Part shown: one piece after another, positions 32,673 to 41,559 of the stretch
Numbering within the stretch: position 1 is the first letter of the stretch
Layout of the letters: every line of letters starts with the position of its first letter
Source of the DNA: Amycolatopsis decaplanina DSM 44594
GTDB taxonomy: Bacteria; Actinomycetota; Actinomycetes; Mycobacteriales; Pseudonocardiaceae
Length of the DNA stretch: 64,000 nt
Assembly (NCBI RefSeq): GCF_000342005.1
Contig: NZ_AOHO01000026.1
Coordinates: 319,262 to 383,261 of the forward strand
Direction of reading: 5' to 3'
Made by a program: the position numbers and the translations under genes
The notes under the pieces: generated by a model
What the model saw: the letters and a program-made list of their open reading frames with translations, nothing else
The model's database searches: none
Told to the model about the DNA's origin: nothing

Positions 32673-33104
32673 CTATTCGCCTTCGATGACGTCGGGTTCG
32701 ACGCCGAGGTAGCCCGCGACCTGTTCGACGAGGACGTCGTGGACGAGTTCCGCGAGTTCGCCGGGGTCCTTCGCGCGCGCTTCGAGGGGGCGCCGGTAGA
32801 GGACGATGCGGGCCCGCGTCGGGAGGCCGGCGCGGTCGACGCCGGCGGGCACGAGCCGCGAGAGCGGGACGGCGCCGTCGTGCAGCACGCCGTCCACTCC
32901 GGTCGGTGCGCCATCCGAGCGAACTTCGGGAACGTCGTCGACGGCGACGTCGAGCTTCGTCAGCTCGTGCCGCCAGCGCGCTTCGATCGGTTCGAGCGCG
33001 TCCAAAACCAGCGCGTCGAACCTTTCCGCCCTGCTAGCGGCGGCGGGAAGGGTCGACGGATACAGCGCTCCGCGCAGGCCCCGGCCGTGCCGGTCCCGTC
33101 GCAT
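32673..33104 (-). CDS. Zincin-like metallopeptidase family protein, Rv3259-like
   Basis: A 143-residue protein matching the small zincin-like family (PF06262 type). ATG 33102-33104 was chosen because homologues begin at MRRDRHGRGLRG; the frame extends further but without similarity. The helix normally holding HExxH reads HDVLVEQVA here, so the catalytic Glu next to the first His is replaced by Asp and the second His is absent. Protease activity is therefore doubtful. It is divergent from the DUF3499 gene, as Rv3259 is from Rv3258c in M. tuberculosis. The role is unknown. Confidence 0.75.
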   Translation of the reverse strand: MRRDRHGRGLRGALYPSTLPAAASRAERFDALVLDALEPIEARWRHELTKLDVAVDDVPEVRSDGAPTGVDGVLHDGAVPLSRLVPAGVDRAGLPTRARIVLYRRPLEARAKDPGELAELVHDVLVEQVAGYLGVEPDVIEGE

Positions 33105-33220
33105 CCGCCGTCGCTGTCGGGAATCACGAGCCGTCGCCACGAACCGAAGGGTACGCGCTCGGCGATTCAAAGCGCGTGTCGCCGGTACGCCGGGCTCGCG
33201 ACGCGCTATCGTTCTCGATC

Positions 33221-33580
33221 GTGCGGAGCGTACGAAAGTGTTCGCGAACGGGTTGTCTCGAACCCGCTGTCGCCACGCTCACGTATGCCTACAGCGATTC
33301 GACAGCCGTCGTGGGGCCACTGGCCACCGCGAGCGAGCCGCACTCCTATGACCTCTGCGAAGCTCACGCCCTCCGGCTGACCGTGCCCAAGGGCTGGGAA
33401 GTCGTCCGGCACGAAGGTGCCTTCGCCGCCCCGGACCCCTCCGCGGACGAGCTGACCGCGCTGGCCGAGGCCGTGCGCGAAGCGGGCCGTTCCGACAAGC
33501 CCGCGCCCGCGCCGGCGCCCGAACCCGAGGGTCCCTCCGGCAGGCGCGGCCACCTGCGCGTCCTGCCCGGCCGCGCCTGA
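33221..33580 (+). CDS. DUF3499 protein, Rv3258c-like
   Basis: A 119-residue protein beginning VRSVRKCSRTGCLEPAVATL, which contains a Cys-x4-Cys pair. A later DLCEAHA gives Cys and His, so a zinc ribbon is likely. The C-terminal third is Pro/Ala-rich and low in complexity (PAPAPAPEPEGP) before a final RGHLRVLPGR. GTG 33221 was chosen as start because the family begins there. It precedes the phosphomannomutase gene as in mycobacteria. The function is not known; the zinc-ribbon look suggests binding of nucleic acid or protein. Confidence 0.8.
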   Translation: MRSVRKCSRTGCLEPAVATLTYAYSDSTAVVGPLATASEPHSYDLCEAHALRLTVPKGWEVVRHEGAFAAPDPSADELTALAEAVREAGRSDKPAPAPAPEPEGPSGRRGHLRVLPGRA

Positions 33581-33652
33581 CGCGAGGGCTCGCCGGTAGG
33601 CTTTCGAGCGCGCCAGAGGGCGTTGTAACGAGACTATCGGCGGGGAGCAGGC

Positions 33653-35008
33653 GTGCCAGACCTTTCGGGCATCGTGAAGGCCTACGACATTCGTGGCGTG
33701 GTCGGTGAGCAGCTGGACGCGGCACTCGTCCGCGACCTCGGTTCGGCGTTCGCCCTGTTGATCAAACCCGAGTCGGACGCCATCGTCATCGGCCACGACA
33801 TGCGCGACTCCTCGCCCGAGCTGTCCGCCGCGTTCGCCGACGGCGTGACTTCGCAGGGCCTCGACGTCGTGTCGATCGGCCTCGCCAGCACCGACCAGCT
33901 GTACTTCGCGTCCGGGTCGCTCAACCTGCCGGGCGCCATGTTCACCGCCAGCCACAACCCGGCGAAGTACAACGGCATCAAGCTGTGCCGCTCGGGCGCG
34001 GCCCCCGTCGGCCAGGACTCCGGTCTCGCGGAGATCCGCGACACCGTCGAGCAGGGCGTGCCCGCCTTCGCGGGCCAGCGAGGTTCGGTGACCGAGAAGG
34101 ACGTCCTCGCGGACTACGCCGCGTACCTGCGCAAACTCGTCGACCTGTCGGGCAGCCGTCCGCTGAAGGTCGTCGTCGACGCCGGCAACGGCATGGGCGG
34201 ATACACCGTCCCGACGGTCTTCGCGGGCCTGCCCATCGAGGTCGTCCCGATGTACTTCGAACTCGACGGCAACTTCCCGAACCACGAGGCCAACCCGCTC
34301 GACCCGAAGAACATCGTCGACCTCCAGGCGAAGGTGCGCGAGGAAGGCGCCGACGCGGGTCTCGCCTTCGACGGCGACGCGGACCGCTGCTTCGTCGTCG
34401 ACGAGCGCGGCGAGCCGGTGTCGCCGAGCGCCATCACCGCGCTGGTCGCGATCCGTGAGCTGGAGAAGGAGCCGGGCGGCACCATCATCCACAACCTGAT
34501 CACGTCGAAGGGGGTCCCGGAGATCGTCGCCGAGCACGGCGGCAAGCCGGTGCGCACCCGGGTCGGGCACTCGTTCATCAAGGCCGAGATGGCCAAGACC
34601 GGCGCGATCTTCGGCGGCGAGCACTCCGCGCACTACTACTTCCGCGACTTCTGGCGTGCCGACACCGGCATGCTGGCCGCGTTGCACGTCCTCGCCGCCC
34701 TCGGCGAGCAGACGGGCCCGCTGTCCGAGCTGACAGCGGAGTACTCGCGCTACGCGGCCTCCGGTGAGATCAACTCCACCGTCGACGACCAGGTCGCGCG
34801 CATGATGGCGGTCAAGGACACCTTCTCCGCCCGCGACGGCGTCGAAATCGACGAACTGGACGGGCTCACCGTGCAGCTCCCCGGCGGTGGCTGGTTCAAC
34901 CTGCGCCCGTCCAACACCGAGCCGCTGCTCCGCCTGAACGTCGAGGCCGCCGACGCCGAGGCCGTCCGGGCGCTGACCGAAGACGTACTGGCGATAGTCC
35001 GTGGGTAA
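33653..35008 (+). CDS. manB: Phosphomannomutase/phosphoglucomutase
   Basis: A 451-residue alpha-D-phosphohexomutase that interconverts mannose-6-phosphate and mannose-1-phosphate on the way to GDP-mannose. The catalytic phosphoserine lies in TASHNPAKYNG (Ser100), the metal loop is DGDADR (about 240-245), the sugar-binding loop is GGEHSAHYYFRD and the phosphate loop is RPSNTEPLLR. The length and four-domain order are normal. GTG 33653 has GGGAG 5 bases upstream. It lies in one operon-like run with Trm112, the SIS-like gene and manA, equivalent to Rv3257c-Rv3255c, where Rv3257c is PmmA/ManB. Confidence 0.92.
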   Translation: MPDLSGIVKAYDIRGVVGEQLDAALVRDLGSAFALLIKPESDAIVIGHDMRDSSPELSAAFADGVTSQGLDVVSIGLASTDQLYFASGSLNLPGAMFTASHNPAKYNGIKLCRSGAAPVGQDSGLAEIRDTVEQGVPAFAGQRGSVTEKDVLADYAAYLRKLVDLSGSRPLKVVVDAGNGMGGYTVPTVFAGLPIEVVPMYFELDGNFPNHEANPLDPKNIVDLQAKVREEGADAGLAFDGDADRCFVVDERGEPVSPSAITALVAIRELEKEPGGTIIHNLITSKGVPEIVAEHGGKPVRTRVGHSFIKAEMAKTGAIFGGEHSAHYYFRDFWRADTGMLAALHVLAALGEQTGPLSELTAEYSRYAASGEINSTVDDQVARMMAVKDTFSARDGVEIDELDGLTVQLPGGGWFNLRPSNTEPLLRLNVEAADAEAVRALTEDVLAIVRG

Positions 35009-35060
35009 CGAATGTGTCGTGAAAACACACATAGAGATGTCCCACAGGTAGGGAGTAACC

Positions 35061-35282
35061 ATGGCCGTCACGTTCGACGCACAGCTGCTGGAGATCCTGG
35101 CCTGCCCGTCCCCCGATCACGCGCCGTTGCGGCCGGGGACGGCGGCGGATCCGGAGGCCGATTCGCTGACCTGCACGGAATGCGGTCGCGCGTATCCGGT
35201 CCGTGATGGAATCCCGGTACTGTTGCTGGACGAAGCCACCGAGCCGACGACCCCGGATGGCGCCCATGCCGACGGTCCCTGA
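35061..35282 (+). CDS. Trm112-family zinc-ribbon protein
   Basis: A 73-residue protein starting MAVTFDAQLLEILACPSPDH, with a second Cys pair in CTECGRAYPVRDGIPVLL. This is the Trm112/YcaR layout; the eukaryotic and archaeal Trm112 activates several methyltransferases. The first Cys pair is reduced to ACPSPDH with a single Cys, so zinc binding may use His or be lost. Its stop lies inside the start region of the following SIS-like gene, so the two are coupled by overlap. In bacteria the partner is unknown. Confidence 0.85.
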   Translation: MAVTFDAQLLEILACPSPDHAPLRPGTAADPEADSLTCTECGRAYPVRDGIPVLLLDEATEPTTPDGAHADGP

Positions 35283-36357
35283 CGATTCCCTGCTCGACGA
35301 TCCCGCGAGGCTGGCCGAGGCCGACACCGCGGGGCTTCTCCGTGCCGCCGCGATGGCGGGCGCCCAGGTCCGGGCGACCGCCGAAGCCGCGGCCGAACTC
35401 GAGCTGAGCGATCGCCTGGACGTCGGGCGCCCGCGCTCGCTCGTGCTGATCGACCGGCCAGGGGTCAGCCGGACGCTGACCCGGCTGGTCGCCGCGCTCC
35501 TGACCCCGTCGTGCCCGGTGCCGGTCGTCGTCGCCGAGGTCGTGCCGAGCTGGATCGGCGCGCTCGACGTGGTCTTCGCGCACACCGACGACGCCGGTGA
35601 CCGCGAGCTCGCCGCCTCCCTGGAACGCGCCGCCCGGTTCGGGGCCACCGTCGTGCTGTCCGCGCCCGCCGAAGGCCCGGTCGCGGCCTCGGTCGCGGGC
35701 AAGGGCGTGCTCCTCGCGCCGAGGCTCCCGGTTCCGCCGGAGATGGCCTTCCCGCGCGGGCTCGCCGCGGCCCTGCTCACCGCGAACGCGCTCGGTCTGC
35801 TGGTGGCCGACCTCGAGCAGCTCGCCGACCAGCTCGACGCGGAAGCCGAGAAGGATTACCTGGCCAGGGAATCGTTCGCGAACCCGGCCAAGGCGATGGC
35901 GCTGAAGCTGGCCGAGCGCCAGCCGCTGCTGTGGGGACTGGACCCGGTCGCGGTCGCCGTCGGCGAGCACGCGGCCCACGCGTTCGCCGCGCACGCCGCC
36001 GTCGTCTGTGACGTGGAGGACTACCGCCAGGCGCTGGCCAGGCCCGCTTTGCGGCGGGCGGCGTTGTCCGGTGGCGTGGATCGCGATATCTTCGCGGACC
36101 CGGAGGAGGGGGCCGGCGCGACGCCGAGGGTGCTGCTCCTCTCGGTTCGGACGGGGCCTGCCGCGGAGGCGGCCCGCTATCAGGCGGAAGACCTGCTGCC
36201 CGGCGGCGATGTGATCGCCCCGGCCGAAGAGATCGAAGCGGACGAGATCGTGCGTGCGGCCGTTCTCGCGCTGCGTTTCGAGCTGGCTGCGGTCTACCTC
36301 GGGCTGGCCGTCGGCAGCATCGGCGGCGCCGGGAGGTACACGCCTGCAACGGCGTGA
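35266..36357 (+). CDS. SIS-fold protein, Rv3256c-like
   Basis: A 363-residue protein that resembles the mycobacterial Rv3256c, which sits at the same place between the phosphomannomutase and manA genes. The chain has the alternating helix-strand pattern of a SIS (sugar isomerase) fold, with RPRSLVLIDRPGVSRTL and PSWIGALDVVFAHTDD as probable strand-loop-helix units. The typical SIS Ser/Thr phosphosugar motif is not clear. ATG 35266 was used; ATG 35257 is also in frame. It overlaps the Trm112 gene by 17 bases. A role in mannose metabolism is implied by its constant neighbours, without direct evidence. Confidence 0.75.
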   Translation: MPTVPDDSLLDDPARLAEADTAGLLRAAAMAGAQVRATAEAAAELELSDRLDVGRPRSLVLIDRPGVSRTLTRLVAALLTPSCPVPVVVAEVVPSWIGALDVVFAHTDDAGDRELAASLERAARFGATVVLSAPAEGPVAASVAGKGVLLAPRLPVPPEMAFPRGLAAALLTANALGLLVADLEQLADQLDAEAEKDYLARESFANPAKAMALKLAERQPLLWGLDPVAVAVGEHAAHAFAAHAAVVCDVEDYRQALARPALRRAALSGGVDRDIFADPEEGAGATPRVLLLSVRTGPAAEAARYQAEDLLPGGDVIAPAEEIEADEIVRAAVLALRFELAAVYLGLAVGSIGGAGRYTPATA

Positions 36358-36425
36358 GCCCCGAGCGCGACGTAAGCAACGAGGGCCGGCACCACACCCG
36401 TGCCCGGCGAGGAGTTGAGGTGACA

Positions 36426-37649
36426 GTGGAGCTGCTGCGCAATGCCGTGCGGCCCTACGCGTGGGGGTCCAGGACGACGATCCCCGAGCTGCTGGGGCGT
36501 CCGGTGCCGGCGCCGCATCCGGAGGCGGAACTGTGGATGGGCGCCCACCCCGGCGACCCGTCCCACGTCATCGGCCCGGACGGCACCGAGCGGAGCCTGC
36601 TGGAGCTCGTCGAAGCCGATCCGGTCGGCCAGCTCGGCACGACCTGCGCCGACCGCTGGGGCGGCAGGCTGCCGTTCCTGCTGAAGATCCTCGCCGCCGA
36701 AGAGCCGCTTTCGATGCAGGCGCACCCGTCGGCCGCACAGGCGGCGGAGGGGTACGCGCGCGAGGAGTCAGCGGGGATCCCGCGCGACGCCTCGAACCGC
36801 AACTACCCGGATCCGACGGCGAAGCCGGAACTCGTCTGCGCGTTGACGGAGTTCCACGCGCTGGCGGGCTTCCGCGACCCGGAACGCACGATCTCACTGC
36901 TGAAGGCGATCGAGACGCCCGGGCTGGCGAAGTACGCGGTGCTGCTGGAGGCCCAGCCGGATCCGGCCGGGCTGCGCGCGCTGTTCACCACCTGGATCAC
37001 CCTGCCGCAGGCCGCGCTCGACGAACTGCTGCCCGAGGTCCTCGATTCGTGTGTGAAGCACGTCCGGGAACGTGGCGAGTTCGACGTCGAATGCCGCACC
37101 ATCCTGGAACTCGGCGAGTCGCATCCGCGGGACGCGGGTGTGCTCGCGGCGCTGCTGCTCAACCGGCTCACCCTCAGCGCGGGCGAGGCGATCTACCTCC
37201 CCGCCGGCAACCTGCACCTGTACCTGCACGGCACCGCGGTCGAGATCCTGGCGAACTCGGACAACATCCTGCGCTGCGGGCTGACCCCCAAGCACGTCGA
37301 CGTGCCGGAACTGCTGCGCGTCGTCGACTTCGCGTGCGGAGAGATGCCGGTCCAGAGCGGCGAGCGCGAGGAGCGACTGTCGGTGTACCGCACCGACGCG
37401 CCGGAGTTCGAGCTGTCGCGGATCGAATGGGAAGCCGGGGACGACGGGGAGATCGGCGTCCACGACGTCGGCCCGCAGATCCTGCTGTGCACCGCCGGGA
37501 GTCTGCTGGTGACGGCCGACGACGGCGAACAGGTCGAGCTCCGCCGAGGCCAGTCGGTGTGGCTCCCGGCCGCCGACCCGGAGGTCCGCGTGCGGCCGCT
37601 GTCCGGTGAGCGCACCCAGGTGTTCCGCGCCACCGCCGGCACCTGCTAG
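36426..37649 (+). CDS. manA: Mannose-6-phosphate isomerase
   Basis: A 407-residue type I phosphomannose isomerase that converts fructose-6-phosphate and mannose-6-phosphate. It starts VELLRNAVRPYAWGSRT; GTG 36426 has GAGG 5 bases upstream, while GTG 36420 is an alternative. Zinc ligands are in SMQAHPSAAQA, the KPELVCAL segment and the YLPAGNLHLYLHG motif. A cupin-like C-terminal domain follows. Together with the phosphomannomutase gene it supplies mannose-1-phosphate for GDP-mannose and so for cell-envelope mannosides. A palindrome of family B lies just after the gene. Confidence 0.93.
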   Translation: MELLRNAVRPYAWGSRTTIPELLGRPVPAPHPEAELWMGAHPGDPSHVIGPDGTERSLLELVEADPVGQLGTTCADRWGGRLPFLLKILAAEEPLSMQAHPSAAQAAEGYAREESAGIPRDASNRNYPDPTAKPELVCALTEFHALAGFRDPERTISLLKAIETPGLAKYAVLLEAQPDPAGLRALFTTWITLPQAALDELLPEVLDSCVKHVRERGEFDVECRTILELGESHPRDAGVLAALLLNRLTLSAGEAIYLPAGNLHLYLHGTAVEILANSDNILRCGLTPKHVDVPELLRVVDFACGEMPVQSGEREERLSVYRTDAPEFELSRIEWEAGDDGEIGVHDVGPQILLCTAGSLLVTADDGEQVELRRGQSVWLPAADPEVRVRPLSGERTQVFRATAGTC

Positions 37650-37663
37650 GCCCCTCAACTCCC

Positions 37664-37725
37664 GCGATTCGGCACCTGGTTGCGGTCCTTGCGCGCGCAA
37701 GGACCGCAACCAGGTGCCGAATGGC
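37664..37725. repeat. Family B palindrome, 27-bp perfect arms
   Basis: A perfect inverted repeat, 37667-37693 with 37696-37722, and only CG between. The outer 22 bases of each arm are the unit CGCGATT...CACCT...TTGCG also found at 7569, 52726 and 57605. It lies 15 bases after the manA stop and could end transcription, but no T-run follows. Confidence 0.9.
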
Positions 37726-37846
37726 GTTCCCTTGGCCAAAGTGTGTGCGTTCCGTGTGGCGGGTTCCGCGACCATCATCCTTACGGGTGACCCGGCGATT
37801 GTCGTCGGCTTCTCCCGGATGACGATGGCCGAGGAGAGCAGCAGCA

Positions 37847-38350
37847 GTGACTTCCCATCCCGACGCGGCGAGCGGACGCGCTTACCGGGTGCCCGCGCGC
37901 CCCGCCGCCCTGCTCGCCGCGCTCGGATTCGCCGTCGTGACCGTGCTCGTCCCGGTCGTCGACCTGGTGCTCCCGCTGCCGAGCGGCCAGGACCTGGTCG
38001 GCTCCGCGCAGACGCTGTCGGGACTCGCCGGTGACACGATCGAGTCGGTCAAGGCCGCGGGATCCGGCCTGCACGACCTCGCCGCCGGCGCGGAGAGCAG
38101 GCTGAACCTCCCGCTGGTCGTGCTCGTCTCGCTCGGCGCGCAGGTGCTGCTCACCGCCGCGCTGGTGATGACGGGCACCCAGCCCATCCGTGTGATGCTG
38201 ACCGTGGCCGGGCTGATCAACGTGTTCGCGGTCGCGCGCCTCGGGCCCGCCTCGCCGCCGGTGTGGGACGCCGCGGCCAACGGTGTGCTGGTGATCGCGC
38301 TGGCCTGGTACTCCGCCGGACGGCGTGAACCACGGCTCGCCGCGGTGTGA
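37847..38350 (+). CDS. Membrane protein of unknown function
   Basis: A 167-residue protein with four hydrophobic helices (about 21-44, 86-107, 112-131 and 138-153). The loop between helices 1 and 2 is about 40 residues and polar, likely extracytoplasmic. GTG 37847 follows a GAGGAG site 8-9 bases upstream. No family motif is recognised. A strong stem-loop after its stop separates it from the convergent SARP gene. In M. tuberculosis Rv3254 occupies a nearby slot, but I see no basis to equate the two. Confidence 0.7.
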   Translation: MTSHPDAASGRAYRVPARPAALLAALGFAVVTVLVPVVDLVLPLPSGQDLVGSAQTLSGLAGDTIESVKAAGSGLHDLAAGAESRLNLPLVVLVSLGAQVLLTAALVMTGTQPIRVMLTVAGLINVFAVARLGPASPPVWDAAANGVLVIALAWYSAGRREPRLAAV

Positions 38351-38353
38351 TTT

Positions 38354-38391
38354 CCGGGTGGTGCCCGTCTGAGGGGTCGGGCACCACCCGG
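38354..38391. terminator. Bidirectional stem-loop terminator
   Basis: CCGGGTGGTGCCCG, a 10-base loop, CGGGCACCACCCGG: a perfect 14-base-pair stem between the membrane protein and the convergent SARP gene. The right arm abuts the SARP stop codon. Confidence 0.75.
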
Positions 38392-41300
38392 TCAGGCCGG
38401 GGCGGGTTCGGTGAGCGACAACAGCAGCCGGACGAGGGTCGAAGCGTTGGCGTCGTGGGGGACTTCCAATCGCTTCGCCTCTTCGCCCGCCGCCTCGGCC
38501 GCCTTCGTTTCCCCCACGGCCTCGTACGCCTTGCGCAACACGTGCAGGGTGAGGCCCGTCGCGGGTTTCCCGCCCATGGCGCGGAATTCGTCAAGGCATT
38601 GGCGCAGCACGGGAATCGCGCGGTCGGCCCGGCCGTCGCCGATCCAGCTCGCGGCGATCGCCCGTGTACAGGAAAGTTCCCTCGGCCGTTCTTCGAGCGC
38701 TCCGGCCAGCCGTCGCGCGTTCTCGTAGGCCTTCACCGCGCCGGCGCGCCGTCCGGCGCCCGCGAGGATGGCGCCCTGGGTGCGCAACGACTTCGCCAGC
38801 GCCGATTTCGCCGTAGTCCGGCGCAGCACCCGAACCGATTCCTCGATCGTTTCCAGGGCCTCCTCCGGGCGGCCGTCGAGCATCAGCGACCACGAAAGCC
38901 CTTGCAGGGCAACGCCGAGCTGGCGTTCGTCGCCGCTTTCACGCGCGTGCGCGAGGCTTCGCCTGTCGATTTCCAGTGCCTTGGAGACCTTGCCGAGCCG
39001 ATGCAACGCCGCGGACTCCGCTTGCCGCGCGTACGCCCCCGGCCCGGTATCCTCCACAGTGGACAGTTCGCGGGCCTGGGTCGCGGCGTGCAGGGATTCC
39101 CCGGCCCTGCCGAGACCGACGAGACAGCGCGCCAGATTCGTCTCCACCCACGCCTGCGCGGAAATGTCGCCCAGCTCCGCCAATTCCTTCGAGCATTCGC
39201 GGTAGCCCTCGGCGGCGCGTTCGTACTCGCCGCGAACGTGCAGCAACACCGCCAGATTCGCCTCGGCGATGACCACGATGTGCCTGTCGCCCGCCTCGCG
39301 GGCGGCGTCGCGCAAGGTCTCGTACGCCGTCCGCATATCGGTGTAATGACTGTGCAAGTACAGGTACGCGCTCAGTCTTTCCAGTATCCGCAACGCTTTT
39401 CGCCGCCAGCCGACGGCGCACAGCGACGAGACGGCGGAGACCAGGTTGGCCCGCTCCACGGAGAACCAGGTGCCGGGATCGCGGAGCAGCCGCTCGACCA
39501 GTTCGTCCGCCAGCGGCTGCGCGGGCACCTCGTGATCCGACAACGGCATCGGCACCGTCCTCGGCAGGCGGCGGGCCGCCGTGTCGGCGAGACACAGCGC
39601 CGCGTCCGACACCTTCGCGACGGTGGCCACCCGCTCGGCGTGGGTCTCCAGTTCCCGGCCGAGTTCCGTGGCGAACACGCGCACGAGGTCGTGCACGCGG
39701 AACCGCTGCTCGCCCGTCGGGTCGAGACCGGTGGCTTCGAGCAGGCTGGCCTCGACGAGTTCGTCGATGGCCTCGTCCGCGCCGTCGTCGGCTGTGTCGG
39801 CTGTGTCGTTGATGAGGGTCGACACCGCCCACGCGGGAAGGTCGAGGGTGCGGCAGCGGCCGATCAACCGGAACGCGCGCCGCGCCGCCGGGCTCAGCGC
39901 CTGATAGCTCAACGCGATGCTGCCGCGTACCTGGAGATCGCTGACCTGGAGTTCGTCGAGGCGCGAGACCTCGTCCTCCAGTTTCCCGGCGAGTTTCCCG
40001 AGCGGCAGGCCCGGCCGCATCGCGAGCCTGCTGCCGGCGATCCGCAACGCCAGCGGGAGATTGCCGCAGGCCTTGGCGATCCGCTCCGCGTCCGCGCGTT
40101 CGGCGCCCACCCGGTCCGGCCCGGCCAGCCGCGCCAGCAGGGTCATCGCCTCGGCGCCGGACAGCGGCGCGAGAGGGAGACGATCCACGCCCGCGAGCCC
40201 GGAAAGCCGTCGCCTGCTGGTGATCAGGACCGCACTGCCCGGCGTTCCCGGCAGCAGCGCGCGGACCTGATCGGGACTCGCGGCGTCGTCGAGCAGTACG
40301 AGGACCCGCCGGTCGGCGAGACGGCCGCGATAGACCGCCGCCCTGGCTTCGACGTCGTCCGGGATGGCGGGTCCGGTGACGCCCAGCGCGCGCAACAGGT
40401 CGCCGAGGACGTCGGCGAGATCGCGAGGGTCGGAGGCGCCGGCCAGCGGGACGAACAGCTGCCCGTCCGGAAAGGACCGGCGGAGCCTGTGCGCGGTGCT
40501 GACCGCGAGAGTGGATTTGCCCGATCCGGGTTCTCCGGTGATCACCGCGACCGGGACACCCGTGCCGTCGCCGAGCAGAGCGGAGAGCTTCGCGATCTCG
40601 CTCTCCCTGCCCGCGAGATCCGCGATGTCCGGCGGCAGCTGGCAGATCGGGAAGACCGGCGCCGCCTTGGCCGAGGGCACCGGATCCTCGCCGCGCAACA
40701 CGGCGGCGTGCACGCGACGGACCTCGGCGCCGGGTTCCACGCCGAGCTCCTCGACGAGGGTGGCGCGCAGCTCGCGGTGGACGGCGAGCGAATCGGCCTG
40801 CCGCCCGGCGCGGTGCAGCGCGATCATCAGCTGCGCGGCCAGCCGCTCCCGCAGCGGATGTTCGGTGATCATCGCCTGGAGCTCGCCGGTGAGCTCGCCG
40901 TGCCTGCCGTCGGACAGTTCGGCGTCGACGCAGTCTTCGAAAGCGGCGAGGCGTTCCGACTCGAGCCGGGCGACGTCCGCGTCGAGCCGGGGGATGTGCA
41001 GTCCGGACAGGACCGGTCCGCGCCATTCCGCCAGCGCCCGGCGGTAGTGCCCGGCGGCCGCCGCCGGATCGCCCGCCCGCGCCGCCGCCTTCCCCGCCGC
41101 GGCGGCTTCGCGGAAGGACAGCAGATCGAGGTCACCGGGCTCGACCACCAGCCGGTAGCCGTGCGGATCCCGCTCGATCTCCAGTCCCTCGAACCGGGCC
41201 CGCAGGCGGGAGACGTACGTGTGCAGATTCGAGGAGTACGACTTCGGTGGTGTGTCCGGCCAGAGGGTTTCGACCAGTGCGTCGACCGGGACGGACGAGT

Positions 41301-41415
41301 TCGCGTTCAGCAGCAGGACGGCCAGCAGGGCACGCTGATGATCGCCGCGCGGCGTCGTGCGCCGCCCGGGCGGGCTCTCGATCGTCAACGGTCCGAGCAC
41401 GCCGAATCGCGGCAC
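38392..41415 (-). CDS. SARP/AfsR-family multi-domain regulator
   Basis: A 1007-residue regulator of secondary metabolism type. Order: OmpR-like winged helix (residues 1-95, FGVLGPLTIE at the start), bacterial transcriptional activation domain (about 95-245), NB-ARC/STAND ATPase (about 280-560, Walker A GEPGSGKSTLA near 295 and Walker B RVLVLLDDAA), then a TPR-rich C-terminus from about 640. GTG 41413-41415 has GGGAG 7 bases upstream and is preferred over GTG 41419-41421. No biosynthetic cluster lies next to it, so it is probably a global or orphan regulator like AfsR. It is flanked by membrane and transport genes. Confidence 0.9.
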   Translation of the reverse strand: MPRFGVLGPLTIESPPGRRTTPRGDHQRALLAVLLLNANSSVPVDALVETLWPDTPPKSYSSNLHTYVSRLRARFEGLEIERDPHGYRLVVEPGDLDLLSFREAAAAGKAAARAGDPAAAAGHYRRALAEWRGPVLSGLHIPRLDADVARLESERLAAFEDCVDAELSDGRHGELTGELQAMITEHPLRERLAAQLMIALHRAGRQADSLAVHRELRATLVEELGVEPGAEVRRVHAAVLRGEDPVPSAKAAPVFPICQLPPDIADLAGRESEIAKLSALLGDGTGVPVAVITGEPGSGKSTLAVSTAHRLRRSFPDGQLFVPLAGASDPRDLADVLGDLLRALGVTGPAIPDDVEARAAVYRGRLADRRVLVLLDDAASPDQVRALLPGTPGSAVLITSRRRLSGLAGVDRLPLAPLSGAEAMTLLARLAGPDRVGAERADAERIAKACGNLPLALRIAGSRLAMRPGLPLGKLAGKLEDEVSRLDELQVSDLQVRGSIALSYQALSPAARRAFRLIGRCRTLDLPAWAVSTLINDTADTADDGADEAIDELVEASLLEATGLDPTGEQRFRVHDLVRVFATELGRELETHAERVATVAKVSDAALCLADTAARRLPRTVPMPLSDHEVPAQPLADELVERLLRDPGTWFSVERANLVSAVSSLCAVGWRRKALRILERLSAYLYLHSHYTDMRTAYETLRDAAREAGDRHIVVIAEANLAVLLHVRGEYERAAEGYRECSKELAELGDISAQAWVETNLARCLVGLGRAGESLHAATQARELSTVEDTGPGAYARQAESAALHRLGKVSKALEIDRRSLAHARESGDERQLGVALQGLSWSLMLDGRPEEALETIEESVRVLRRTTAKSALAKSLRTQGAILAGAGRRAGAVKAYENARRLAGALEERPRELSCTRAIAASWIGDGRADRAIPVLRQCLDEFRAMGGKPATGLTLHVLRKAYEAVGETKAAEAAGEEAKRLEVPHDANASTLVRLLLSLTEPAPA

Positions 41416-41559
41416 GGGCACCTCCCCAAGGTCATGAGAGGGGCGACACTAGCGAGGGGGCCCGACAATTCCGTGACCTGTCCCGCCCGCCGTGTACCGG
41501 CTCATCTGCACTGCTAGCCTTCGAACCCGGCATATCGGGACACCATTGGGGAGTTGCAC

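Noticed and set aside
38392..41415. SARP gene as marker of an adjacent antibiotic cluster
   Set aside because: Neighbouring genes are transporters and housekeeping functions; no polyketide, peptide synthetase or tailoring genes are in reach.
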